A stretch of DNA of 64,000 nucleotides from Parus major. Its lineage: Eukaryota > Chordata > Aves > Passeriformes > Paridae. How positions within the stretch are numbered: the first letter of the stretch is position 1; every line of letters begins with the position of its first letter. The notes beneath the pieces were generated by a model. The model was not told where the DNA came from. It worked only from the letters and a program-made list of their open reading frames with translations, and did no database searches. Shown one piece after another: positions 49,243 through 62,343 of the stretch. The stretch is from assembly GCF_001522545.3 (NCBI RefSeq), contig NC_031774.1, positions 51,117,363 to 51,181,362 on the forward strand, written 5' to 3'. The position numbers and the translations under genes are program-made.

Positions 49243-50888
49243 GTGAGTTATTGTGCGTGTGAGAGTGAATCGCGACCCTCTGACGAGCGATTAAATGGCT
49301 ATTGTGGAGCTCGGAGAAGAGGAGCAGGAAGTCCTTTGTAGCTCAGTCCCTCTCGGTTTGTTACAGCCGCAGTAAAACCGGCAGAGAGCAAAACCCATTT
49401 TCTGTTAAATGTGTTTGGGAAAGATTTAAGAATTCGTGGAGGCATTGCATAGTTAAAAGCAGGTTTTACAGCTTTCTGCCGTAACTCTCCCATCCCCCTT
49501 CCAAGCTGTGCTGATGTCAAAGGATGTGAAGTCACTACCCCAGAAAGGTACTGAGAGGGGGAGGGAAGAGCCAAGTTATCCCTATACCATTTCTAAAGAA
49601 TCAGGGCAAACCTTTGGTGTGCTTCAAAGCCTTTTTTTTGTTTGAATTGTTCAGATAAAGCTCCCTTAAAGTGCACTGCAGCTTGTAAAAGAATTGGAAG
49701 TGTGGGAGAGGAAGAGGGGGGGGAAGAGATGTGACACTTACTATGAAAATATCCTTTATGTATTTAGAAGGCATTTCCTAGAAGAGATGTGGTTTGACTT
49801 TAACAGGCAAGCTCTTATGTGCCTACCGTGTTGTGTGGTTCTGAATGTTCAGTTCTTCACCGAATATGTTCTTTTGGGTTTATAGAATTAGTGCATTGCA
49901 AATTACATTTTCTATAATTTGAAAATTATATGAAAGCATCATGTTATGCTATCTGTACAATACTGAGTGTGTACCTCTTGTTCTTTGGTTTTTTTTTACT
50001 TAGTAAAATTTTGCATTGTGTTGGGGATTTTTGGTGTATTTTTGGCTGGCTCTTAAGCAACCACTGCTTTTTTTTTTTTAATATCTGCCTTAGGGTGGTT
50101 CTGGTTCAGAACTTTATGAAGACAGAACATGTATTAGCTAGGATGAGCACACCTTGAACAATGGTTTTTATATGCAAGACACGTAGCTGATACCATTCTT
50201 AAGTACCTTTGCTTCTCAGCTTGCACTGGCACAGGCTAGATGATAGTAGTGGAAAGAATATTTTTTCTCATTAATTCTCCATACATTAAAAAAATTTTGC
50301 TTTGGAAGCTTATAAAACGTAACTGTTGAGAAGTCTGTTGTTTTAAGTAGGAGTATGGATGTACAGGTATTTAAATATCATGATTTTGCTTTATCTTTTA
50401 AACGAAGCATAACCTTCTCTGACTGAAGTGGTAGTGGATGAATTCTAGAAAATTAATTTTGATATCTGACTGGGGAGGAAATCCAGTAAAATTCCCTTGA
50501 TTTTAAATAGGGACTGTGCTTGTTGTCAAGGAAATAAAAATGGAACTGCCTGACCTGTGGACAAGCCTTTGCTTTTCACTCTGTACAAATCATCTTAATT
50601 TTCAGTTAGATGCTGCCTTTTGGAACAGTAAAAGCACCATCTTTTGAAGGTGGAAGTTAGGAAAACAAACCAAGGTTGGAATCAGAATAATGAAATATTG
50701 CGATGATTGTCCTTAATCCTTTGTCTCAATATGATAACAAGGTTCTTGTCATTTAACTTATCCTGCCATTGCTCCAATGTAATACATAATTGTGGAAACG
50801 ATGGATTTTGAGAAACTGTTCTGAAATTTACTTTCCCAAGACCTAGTTTTTTGGTGCACTGAATAATACAGTAGTGAAGAAGAGGTTA

Positions 50889-50975
50889 AAGGGTTTTGTG
50901 GTTTAGGGCTTTTTTGGGTGGTTTTTTTTTTTGGGTTTTTTTTTTTTTTTCTTTTTGGTTGGTTACGGTTTTTCA
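50889..50975. repeat. G/T-rich low-complexity tract
   Basis: An almost pure G/T stretch with T runs separated by GGG triplets and little A or C. It is simple sequence and could form G-rich secondary structure in the nascent RNA. Confidence 0.85.
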
Positions 50976-53900
50976 GGGGATTATGAGTGTAGAATTGTAA
51001 GCAGTTAAAGAATAACTGGGAGATTGTTTTTCATTTTTCAGGTGGCAGGAAATAAAATGGGTCTCTGGTATTATAGCCGAGAGGAGTTTCTTGACACAGG
51101 GAACATCTCTTCCATACATCCATGTGTGCAGAAGTTGCTTTGGTTTTTTATGCGTAGCTCGTGTCACCAGTTGCGTTGATGCTGCTAGTACTGATGCTTC
51201 CAAAATGAAGCCTGTCAGAGCAATACAAATGCCAAAATTAATGGCAGTAAAAATTCGCTGGTAATTCTGAAGGCTAATGGCATGTTATTACTCTTTGTCC
51301 CAGTGCATGCTGCTTTTACAGCTGTCCTTCTGCATCATCTCTTGTAATATAGGATTAAATTCCTAATAGAAGTGTTCCTCTTGGCAGCTGTAAGAGCTAA
51401 AACTTGAAGGTCAAGGACAGGGGGTAGGGGCATAAGCCCCTTGGGTGTTTTTCATAGATATAGTTTGTTGAAATAGAAAAAAATATTTCTTAAGCACCAG
51501 TTCCATAAAATCTTTAAAATTTTGAGATGGTGTAGCTACCATATTTGAACTCAATCTTGCTTCTAAAAATATACATGAAACCTTATAGACTACACTGTTA
51601 GTACATCTTTGAAAATGAAAATTGCAATCTTACTTTTAAAGTTCATTCCAAAGCACTTTCTGTACCTGGATCATATGAAATATGTAATGTTTGCATAATC
51701 AAAGGGAAATTTTTAGCAAGCAGTGATGTCATGCCAGATCAGAACCTTTCTCCTGTGCGTCCTGAACTGTAGGGAGCTTTGTTGTCTGGGTTGCTTACAG
51801 CTCTACTTAAACAACAGAATTGGAAAAACAGATGCAAGTGATTTTTTAGGAGTTGTGTTAAAGCCTTGTGAATAGGAAATAAGAATGTCAGAATTTTATT
51901 GACTGCCATTGCTGACACTGGTATCTCCGACATCACCAAAGGAAGGAACAGTAGGTACTTGTAGGATAGGAGGTGTCACGGCCACAAATACCCCATCCTC
52001 CGGCAGTTCATTTGCCTGCCAGTACTCATGTTTATCTTTGGTACGCTGCAGCCATGTAATCCTGACTCAGACTGCTGTGGAAAGAGCTGTGAGTCTTGTT
52101 GGGGTTCCCCTTTGATTCAGGAGCAGTCTTTAGGCTCAGGCCTGTGGCCTTGCTTGTTGCCTCAGCTGTGTTGCAGCTGTGTGGTTGTCCTGTCATGTGC
52201 CTTGCTGATCTGGATCCTGGTGTGTTGACTACCCAGCTTTTGGTGTCCCTCTTCACTGAGCACTTGTTTGGCAGCCATGGGACTGTCAGCTGACCCTGCT
52301 CAGTGTCAGTATAGCTGCTCTGCTTTCTTCATTCAGGTGCTGTGAGACTGTGACCTTTGTCACAACTGTAGACTGTTGGCAGTTGTTCAAGAGCAGCACG
52401 TAGAAATCAGAAATGCAAGTGACTTTTGACCCATTGTTGGAAAATAACAATCACCAAAGAAGCCTATCCACACCAAATGCAAGTGGTGTGGCACCATTGC
52501 TGTACATTATCTGCTTGTGCTGAAAACATTGGTTCAGTGAGAGTGATTGGCCTGCTGGGCTAGTGAGCTTTTGGTCAGCAACAGACTCTCCTGGAGATCT
52601 GAGTTACGCTACTGCTACATTGGTCTTTCTACAGTACAAAGGTAGCTAAACATTATGCCTTTGAGTTGATTGTCACTGATTGTCATCATGAACTGAAAAC
52701 TTAGTTGTATTGGAATGATATAAAGCTTCCAGGAAAATTACAATTTCAGTCCAAGCAGCTGTTACAGCCATGGAATAGCTATTGTGGTTTGTGATCTTGA
52801 ATAGAGACTTGACATTGTGAAACAGCTGTAGCTGAAGGAACTCATCATGAGTTATCTGCATGGAGAGCTCCTTTAGGATCTTTGTGCATTGACAGGCCAC
52901 TTGCAATCAAGGTGATATTAAGACAGCACAGAGGGTTATTAGGTATTATGAATTGAGTATTTTTACAGCAAGGAGGGAAGCAGGTCTGGATGGTGTTTTC
53001 AGTATTCATCCCTCCTTTATGGAGCCCTTCCGGCAGCTAAATGCCCAGGGTGATGGAAGTTCATTCAAGGCTCTGACTGGTCAAGCCACATAAGCAAAGT
53101 GAGGCTTGGGGAAACATTTTGATTTCCATCTCAGCACTTTGGGCAGAGAAAGTAGCTGTAAAAGCTGCACTGATTAGGACAAACAATAAGCGTTTGTCAC
53201 TAGACTTCGGAGTTACCATTTTATATTTACTGTTGATTGTTCAAAATCATAACTATAGTACAGAGTGTAGTAACAGGTGGAAAATAATAGTTATTCATTC
53301 TGTAGGCAAAATACGAATACTCAGGGGGGACCAGACATTTTTCATTAGGAATACACTTCAGTGTTGATAAGAAAAATCCCTTAATATTGTTTTGTCAGAG
53401 CACAGAAGTAGCCCAGATGCCAGTGTTTTCATGAACTAAAGATATATTTTGAACAAACTACACATAAAACTCTGTTCTGATCTGCAATGACAGAATTAGC
53501 ATAATGTAAAGGTTACTTTAATGACTTGGTTGCTGACTGCTGGAACTGGTAATGTCTGTTAATGCTTTTCAAAAATTATTTTTAAGATGTTTTGCAAGAC
53601 ATACTGAAAGTTGTGTGGGAAGAAGGGTGAGAACACCCTGATACTATGTTAACTCAAACTGATGCTTCCTGTAGCCCATAACATGCTTCAAATATCTCAT
53701 TGTCCATCCTTCTCCTTTGCCTTCGAGAGTAGCAAATGTTTTTTGACAGATTTGACTTGTCATCATTTCAGTTACTTTAGATTTTGTGGAAGATGCACTG
53801 ACTTTTTTCCAAAGATGATGTTAACTTCATCCATTTTTTCTATGTGTTGCTTGTTCATCTTGAGTGAGGGACCATGGAAGGTAGTTCAGATTCCACCTTT

Positions 53901-54286
53901 ACATAGTGTTCTTCAGGGTAGAAAGTGTCAGTGGTAGTGTTGCTGTGATGTAAATATCTGAATATTTAGATAGAAATTTGCATGTTCCTCAAAGATGGTG
54001 AGAGATAATTTGGGCAATTTATATCTTAAAGGAGAAAAGCTTGGCACTTTCATTTTAGAAAAAAATCATCATGTGTTTGTCTTGAAAAATAATTGACCTG
54101 AAAATACTTCTGTCTAACCACAGTTGCTAAAAACTGTTGTTAGACTGTTGCTTTGCAGGAATTGTTTCTGAGCTGAAAGAAGAATAAGAAATGATCCATT
54201 TTGTAATTAAATGGGAAGCAGAGCCCAAAGCTCTTACTTCAGAAGTAGTACAGACCAAACTCAGCAGGCAGAGCAGTAACCATTTA

Positions 54287-54658
54287 CCTCATGATGTACA
54301 AAGGGAAGCTGAAAGAATTGGATTTGTTTGGTCTAAAGGAAGGAAGGTTGAGATTTGATCCTCAACTAACTGATGGGAGGGTGTAGAGCACAGAGCCATG
54401 CTCTTCTCAGAGATCCACAGTGAGTGAATGAGAAGTAGCCAGTATGACTTTGCAAACACTGGAGATTGCAATTGTATGCAAGGCAAAAATATTTTCACCA
54501 TAAAAGTGGTTAAAAGCTGGAACAAGATTCCAAAATGGGCTGTGAAATCTCTGTAATTTGAGATACTTTGACTGGAGAGCAGCTGGGTTTATGTAGTGGG
54601 GGATTAGACTAGCAGGAATGACTGTCCCTTCTGGTGAAAATTATTCTATGATTCTGTC
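54287..54658 (+). mobile_element. old CR1 3' fragment
   Basis: About 370 bp with the CR1 3'-end order: an ORF2-like end region, then 'AAAAGCTGGAACAAGATTCC', 'GGGATTAGACTAGCAGG' and the terminal 'ATTCTATGATTCTGTC'. It is strongly diverged, so it is older than the 27-kb copy. Confidence 0.75.
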
Positions 54659-57600
54659 ATTCCTTGGTGTTTGTGGGACCAAAAAATGACTGACCTTGCT
54701 GTAATGTAAAAATATTACAGTATGAATTTAAACATAGGGGGTTTATTTCAAGGTCAAAGAGCAATATTCTCACTGTAAACTCTCTTTATTTCTTTTTAGT
54801 TACTAAGACAGACTTTTTAATACTTGGTGCTAGCATTCCTATTAGTAGTACTTTTACTTCTGTTAACTCAGAATTTTTGGTGTTAATGGTTTTTAAAATT
54901 ATTCTTACCATGTTTTAGCAAACTGTTAAAGATAGGTCACTGGAACTGCATGCAGTATTAAAAACGTTGGCATGCTAAAATGATGTTTTATTAATTTCTA
55001 AATCTTCAGTTAGGAGCTCAGCAGCACTCCATACATTCTGAATAATATAGAACTAATAAATTAAAATAGCCAGTTATTTCACCCACATTTCTTTACATTT
55101 ATCAGTTTTTGGAAAGATCTAATAGATCAAATTAATTTGCTCAGTACTGTGAGATTTTTCTCTAGCCTTTTTTGACAAGTTTGAATTGACAATGAGTACA
55201 GCTTTTAACAAACTGTGTGACCTTGCTGTTCATCTTCTGTGGTGTTTATGAAAATGTTGAACAGTGTCATTTCTAACACATCCTTACGACATGTTTGTAG
55301 TAATCTTCCTGCATTATAACAACATTATGTTAAAAATATAAAAATCCCAGGGTAATTGTCACTTACCGACTTATAATACTTTCCAAGAACTTGATACATT
55401 TCAGTCATCATTTCCTTTATGCATGTAGACTTTGCCTTTTGGGGGGTGTTAATATTTTATTATGCTCTGAAACTAGCCTATTCTGATTATAAAAGCATAC
55501 TTAAAAATCTCAAAGTCACCTTTCATGATACTGGTTTTTTTTCTCTTAGTATATTCTGCAGCAGAAGATTATTCTGGTTTATACCATCTGTATTTTCTGT
55601 GTAACTATAATCTTCACCTTTGCACGTGTCTTGCATTTTCCACATAAGTATGTGTTTTAAGGATGGTGAACTTATTTGGTCTGAGCACGTATGTTTATTT
55701 AAATCTTAATTTTCTTTAATTGTTTATCACATTTAAATTCAGTAAACATTTAAGGTACAGTCACTCCTTGTTGTGAGACATGAGCAAAGTCTTCCTGAGA
55801 GGGAAGGTACATAGAGGAGACATCTTAATTTTCTTCTGAGATGCTTCCATAGTAGTGATGAACTGTGTTAATTCTGATTGAATTTAAATTTTAAAATGGA
55901 AGGCTTGTTTGTACCTTTGTGGAAATATTTCCATGCAAAAGACCTGAACTTTTTTTAGCCCTGCCAATCCAATAAATGGGATTTCGCATGGTCAGCACGC
56001 ACCTTCTGTCCTGCTTGTGGGTCACAGTTGTTGGGTTTTGACCTAATGGATAAACCTCAGTTGTGATTTAAAGAAGATGAAAATGCTTGTTCTTCCCTTT
56101 TCTCTCACATTAGCAAATTATCATTTGGTAACCTGAAGGGATGAGAACAGGTATCAACCTTGTGTTCAGGCTGTTAAGTTCCTGCCAAGCCACCTGGACT
56201 CTGTTGGTACATGGCCTGACTCCTGGAGCTCACAGTCATCCATTTTGCCAAAAGTTTCCAATTACTCCTAGACAATTTTGAGCCACTGCTGCTCTTCAGC
56301 ATTGCTTAATGACTGGTACACTTAATTCTTAGCTTTGAAACCCATCCACAGTTCCTTTCTAAAAGTGTTGCCTCAGAAAGGAGAAGCAAGGCCATCTTCC
56401 TCAAGGACAAGCAGCAGTTTTATTCTTAATGAACTTAGGCCTCTCGTATATATGAAATTATGAAAATTTTCATCTGTTAGTATTAAATACTCACCTGAGT
56501 TACCAAAGGATTGATATTAGCCAACAAATGGCTCAGTTGTATTACTTCTTTGTTCTGTTTTGCTAGATTTTTTGGAAGGACATTTAGACATTGCCAGACA
56601 TAGACTGATGGTTTTTTAATGTATCTACCAAAGAAACTCATGGGGAGTGTTTTTAATACTTGACCAAAAGCAGATTTAAAGGGGGTTGCTTAGTTATTAT
56701 TTGTGCTGCCTTTAATTTTAGCATGGTGACATGCTTATTGGCCCTCCACTTACCATGGATCACGTTCTATCAAAGTGTGTATTTTATCTTGCTCTGCTGC
56801 TTTTACTGTTTGTTCTCTGTCACACCTCCTTTCTTGACTTTGTTGGGTTGCTTTTACCTTCGCATAGACCCCTTGCCAATATGAAGAGTGTATGTGCGGG
56901 TTCTTTTGCTTGAAACAATGAGGATGTTAAGTGTTCACACTGCATGTAAAATATCTGAGGGCATGACTGTAAAATGTCTCTAGAGGGGGCTTTTTGTTGA
57001 GCTAAAAATATCATGAAATTATAGGAAGGTAGTCAGCTGGAATTTTTACATTTCTTTTACTGACTCATGGAGTAACATGCATGCCCTTTCAAGGAAGCAA
57101 AAATGTATGCCCTCAAATTTTTATTCCTACTGTTTTGTGATAGTTGCTATGAAATACATTTTAAGGTAAAAATTAAGTATCTGTGTGGAAATTTTTTTTT
57201 CCATTTCTGTTTGAAGAAATAATAATAATTAAATCTAGTCTAATAATTAAGACTTCTGTAAAATCGGCTACTTAATTCCATGTGCTGTCAAATAGTTAGC
57301 TACTGAAACTGCACTGTAAACCACACAGATTAAGTGAACACCAGCAATATTTAGTAGATACAGGGTTATTAGCATCATGTGCAGATAAGATGTTCATCTG
57401 GGGAAGATGTTTTTTATGCTCTAACCTTTCTGCCAGAGGTGGACATCTCGTACTGGTGGAAGCAGGGTCTCAGCAGCCTCGTAGAGCCGGTGTCTGCCCT
57501 CTGTGTGCACCATCCTGACTGGTAAAACTGAGGGAAATGGCACTTGGAGTGCATGATGTTTTAAAGCCACATCCACACATCCTTTAATCAATTCCAGTTT

Positions 57601-59457
57601 AATGCACATATAAATCATGTGGTACCATTTCTACCATAACTTATCAATGAAGTTTTCTTTTATAAAAATGTAGTTAAACTTAGGGGTGGGATCTAACTCT
57701 GCACTTTTATCAGTAATGGAAGTGACAGTTTTGTATCAGTTTTCATAATTGCTCTTGTTACTGATAGTGATCTGAATTTTATGAAGAAAATATTTTCTTT
57801 TTAAGTTACACGAGGAAAAAATATACATTAAATGTAAAACTTAAAAACTAATTTAAAAATTTTTCATTTGGGACCTTTCTAATTGTTTGTAGAAGCCTAC
57901 CAATCTGAAACACTTTTTCATTTTAAAGATTTTTATGGAAGGCTTTTAATTTGCATTTTGGACTAAATCTACCAGCTGTGTGGCTTCACACAGCCTCTGG
58001 AACCAAATTCTGTTACTACTTTTATCAAGTGAATGCATAACAATGTCAGTGTTTCAAAGGTGTCCTCTGTTCATTCAAGTCATGTTGGAAAGAAAACTTG
58101 AACAAAATTATCAAAGCCTACAAAAAACAAATGTGGTGTCTGTTCTTTGGGTGTAATAAGTTTTTCTTCAAAATAATTTTCCAAAGAGACTAGTCACAGC
58201 ACTAGAATCTTTCTTCTAACCTATTCCCAGAATATTTTTATACTTTTTGCTCCTGTTGCATCTAATCTTCTTTGTAAAGTGTCTTAAAATCCAAAAACTG
58301 ATGCACAAGGTTTTATTGAGGATTGTCTTAAAGTTGTTCGCATGCTAGAAAAACTGTGTTGTTCTTGTCCCAGTACAAAATTAAGATTTTTATGGCTTTT
58401 GAATTGGAATATGACATATCCTCTCAAAACCAAAATTTTGAGCATATATTTCACTGCTTAACTTTTCTCACTTTATAATGTTGGAAACTCAGTAATCATT
58501 AGCGTATCTTAAGGAAGAAAGTATTCTAAAGCTTGTAGTTAAATAGAAGAAATTACAAGTTTCTTTCATTGCACATTACATTTTCTGTTAAAAAGGGAAA
58601 ATGTAAATAGAATAAGGAGTATTTTGGAAAATGTGCTGGGAGTGAGATGTCTTAACATATCCAGGACTTGTGGACATGTAGTAGAGAGTTTGGATTCATA
58701 GCTAATACAGCTAATCAATTTGTTTATACCCTGTAAATTCACAGATTTCTTAGAGGTTCCAATTTAAATGTATTCCCTAATGTAGTTCACTCTTTCTCAG
58801 TTTTCTCTCAGTGTGGGAGGGGTGGAAATTATCAGCAGAATATCAGCTTTTCTGGCAGCTAAGCAGTAGGGACGCTATTGCTAATAGGTACATTTTCAGG
58901 TCTTATTAGAATTCCTTTGTGAGGAGATTAATTTAACCAGAGACCAAAGGAATCTGTTGAAGCACATGTGGATATTTTCAGACAAATGTGATGGGAGGAA
59001 GAGAATGTTGGATTGTAGAGGAATAATTCTTAGGTTAAATGGGTAATCATTATGCTCCTAATTCCTGACAAATGTGCAGGTATATTGTATCTTTAGTTTT
59101 CTTGGATGTTGAAAGTATTTATTCTTAAATGGGCATAGTTGGCTTTCTAGTTTATTTGAGTCAAAATTTTCATTGCTGGAAAGTAATTTTTATTTCCTAA
59201 CAGAGATTTGCTCATAATTGCTCTTAGCATTTGACATGGCCAGCCTTGACTGCTAAGCAATTTACTGACCTAGTTCTAAACTTTTCTTTATTTTCTTAAC
59301 CAAATCAATGTTTCTTTGTTGTTTGATCATTTCTTTTACCTGTATCACCTCATACAAGGCAGCTAAGTTTCATAGGATGTGGGACTAAGAAGGGGTTGTT
59401 CATGCCAAAAAAATGAGGAGAACTGTGCACTGAATTGGAGTTTTTTTCCAGTGGATA

Positions 59458-59566
59458 CAAAAAAAACAAACCCAAAAAAAACCCCAAAAAAACCAGTCAA
59501 ACAGGAAAAAACCTAAACCAACCAAACAAAAACCCACCCACCCCCAAATACATACCAAAAAAACCA
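59458..59566. repeat. A/C-rich low-complexity tract
   Basis: Runs of A broken by CCC or CCCC blocks, such as 'CCCAAAAAAAACCCC', extend over about 110 bp with very few G or T bases. It looks like simple sequence, of the type seen also at 2585-2660, 17689-17745 and 47488-47520. Confidence 0.85.
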
Positions 59567-61894
59567 GTACTAGAGATTGGCCTGCAGTCTACTGAAGTCT
59601 ACTGAGAAATTGCTCTCAAGAAAACCACAAAAGCCCTGTTGATTTCTGGTGAAAACACATTTGCATATCTCGTAATGATGTGTGCCAATTTGAGATGTTG
59701 ATCAGCCATTCAGGACCTTAGTTTGCATCTTAAGCTCTGTGTTACTTGTGGTGTTTAAGCTCTTCCTATGAAAAAAGACTTTCCCTTCCTATTTCTAATT
59801 TTAAATAGTCGTGAATTTAGAAAACTAAATCAGGGTTGTCCTCAGGGAATATTTATGGAAATTTTTGTGAATTTCAAAATAAATGTTTGCTTCAGACGAG
59901 CAAGGATGCTCTTATAACTTAATCAGAGTTCCTGTGTGGGGACTGGGCCATTTGCTTTAGGTTGCATTGGAGTGTGAAACAACAAATCAGTTTGATCATA
60001 GACAAGCTAGGGGGGCTTTTCTTGCTGCTTTGTAATTTATTGTGTGATCTATTTCTAAGCCTACACGAGATCCAGCTTGTGACATCTGTTAATGATTATT
60101 CTGAGTGTCATCATTAAATGCACCAATTTTGGCATTCAGAAGCATCCAACAGAAAGCAAGCAGCAGCCCCCAGGTTTAGCAAATGTACAGGCAGTGAGGA
60201 GAGGGGGAGGCAGTCTGACAGGCTCTGGAGAAGGAACCAAGTTACTTTACATTTTAGCAGTTGGGTGTTCTTTGAATTGTATTTATCACGGATGTGTGAC
60301 AGGTACTGTTGACTGACAAGTTACTCAGAGCGGTATCTGACTAGAATTAGGGATTGGTGTGTGGAGCTGGGTGTGTTTAAGGAAACGGTGCATTTGCTTA
60401 TAGCAGATGGTTAGGCTTGATTACCTGATAGTTATTTCATCCAAGTGTCCAAAGTGACAGAGTTAGTTCAGGTTTATGTGTTTCTTCAGTTTACTTAATG
60501 CAAATCTCAGTTACACCGTACACTTTATGTTACAGAACATAATTAAGGTCTGGCCTCAGAACAGTAGTGCTTCATTTTCTCAGAGAGACTTTTGGATATA
60601 TTTAAAAACTTTAAAGTTTTCAAGGGCATTTTAAGATGTAGGATAACTTGAGAGTGGATTCAAGCATACTCTAGTGGCTGTGAAATTGAGGGGTTTTCTC
60701 TTAGTGTTTTGTGTTTAAAAGCGAGATTTGCTGTCTTATTAACTGTATGTGTGCTGGAAAGCTTTGCTGAGAGTACTTTGTCTGTTTGGTTTCTCACTTT
60801 CTCTGTTAAGACACTTTTTTTATTCTATTGTCTATTTGATAATCCTCCTTGACATTTTTCTCCCTGATTTTCAGGTAGAATTTCCATTTCATTAGCTCAA
60901 GCCCATTTCGGTTTGTTTCACATGTCATTTCCTGTATAAGCATTCCTGTTTTCCTCTTTATGCTATGTTGATCTTAAAATATTTATGCAGTTATCAATTT
61001 TACTTTTCACTTTTGTTTTTGAATGTTTTAATATAGCAGAAAAATCCTTATTTCTCTTAATTATGATTACAAATACCCTCTTAAGGTATTTTTAAAATTT
61101 CACGTGATTTCTAATAAAACAGTTGACTTTTGATAAAACTCTTTGTAAAGCAAGAGCTTCGTTCAGAGTGGCATTAGTCCACTTTTGAAAAGTCATTAGA
61201 CAGTTTGGTGTGCGTGTTACTCACTGTTGATCTACTCTTACCGTCATTAGACTTATGATTTATACCTGGAATAAAGATACTGGCATTAATTTCAGTGCCT
61301 GAGGTCATTTAGTATGTAAAAATTATGCCAAATATTTTAAAACAGCAGACCTTTTTTTCTGTTTCGTTATTAATCAGTCCTTAAAATCTCCCATCTTTAA
61401 TCCTTGACAGTTAAATGTCATTACTTAGTTCCTCTATCCTCAAAACCATGGTGTAATCTCTGTTAGGAGATAGCTGCCACCAGTGCTGGATTCCCCAATG
61501 ACTAGAGATTTCAGAGGGGATTAGTGTTGTAAAGCACTTGCCTTGAGCTTCACTCTGGGACTGACAAAATATGTGCTTCCCATTCCTTTCAAGCTCTTTT
61601 AAGCTGTAGGATTCTTGAGGTGTTGTCATTTTAAATTGTTTCTCTTTTTTTTTTTTTTTCCAGTTGCTGTTTAATTAGTCTGGTAATAGCTCATTTGATT
61701 CTAACAGCCTTTTCTTATTTGCATTGCATGGGAAAATGTATTACTTTAAAAGCCTCATAATCAAATGAAAAGTCACTCTTCTGAATGAAAATTTAGCCAA
61801 AAGATTTCTTTACGTAGAAATAAAAAATCTGAAATGCTGTGTACCTTAATGAATTCCAACATGTTGCTGTTGCCTTCCTCTCCCCACATCTGTA

Positions 61895-62343
61895 TCATAG
61901 AATCGTGTCATAAAATGGTTTAGATTGGTAGGGACCTTAAGGAATGTCCATTTCCAACCCCTCTGCCATGAGCTGGGACACCTTCCACCACACAGGGTTG
62001 CTCAGAACCCCATGTAACCTGGCCTTGAACACTTTCAGGGAAGAGCATTGTCTAATGTCTACATTAAACCAGCCCTCTATCAGTATAAAGCCATTACCCC
62101 TTGTCCTATCACTCCATTCCCTCATAAAAAACCCCTCTCCAGCTCCCTTGTAGCCACCCTAAATACTGGAAGGTGCTATAAGGTCTCTCCAGACTGCTCT
62201 TAATATGCAGAAGAACCCCATCTCCCACAGCCTGTCTTCACAGATGAGGTCCTTCAGGCCTCTGAGCATCTTCATCACCCTTCTCTGTGTTCACTCTGGC
62301 AGGTCCCTGTACTTCCTGTGTCAGAGACCCTGGAGCTGGACAC
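61895..62343 (-). mobile_element. CR1 LINE 3' fragment
   Basis: The + strand begins 'TCATAGAATCGTGTCATAAA' and continues through the typical reverse-complement CR1 3' UTR: 'GGGACCTTAAGGAATGTCC', 'CTGGCCTTGAACACTT', then 'CACCCTTCTCTGTGTTC'. About 450 bp of the 3' end is present; the 5' part is missing. Open frames on both strands here are artefacts. Confidence 0.9.

Noticed and set aside
59458..59566. A/C-rich tract considered as interstitial telomere repeat
   Set aside because: The units vary and do not follow CCCTAA or its complement; it is low-complexity sequence.
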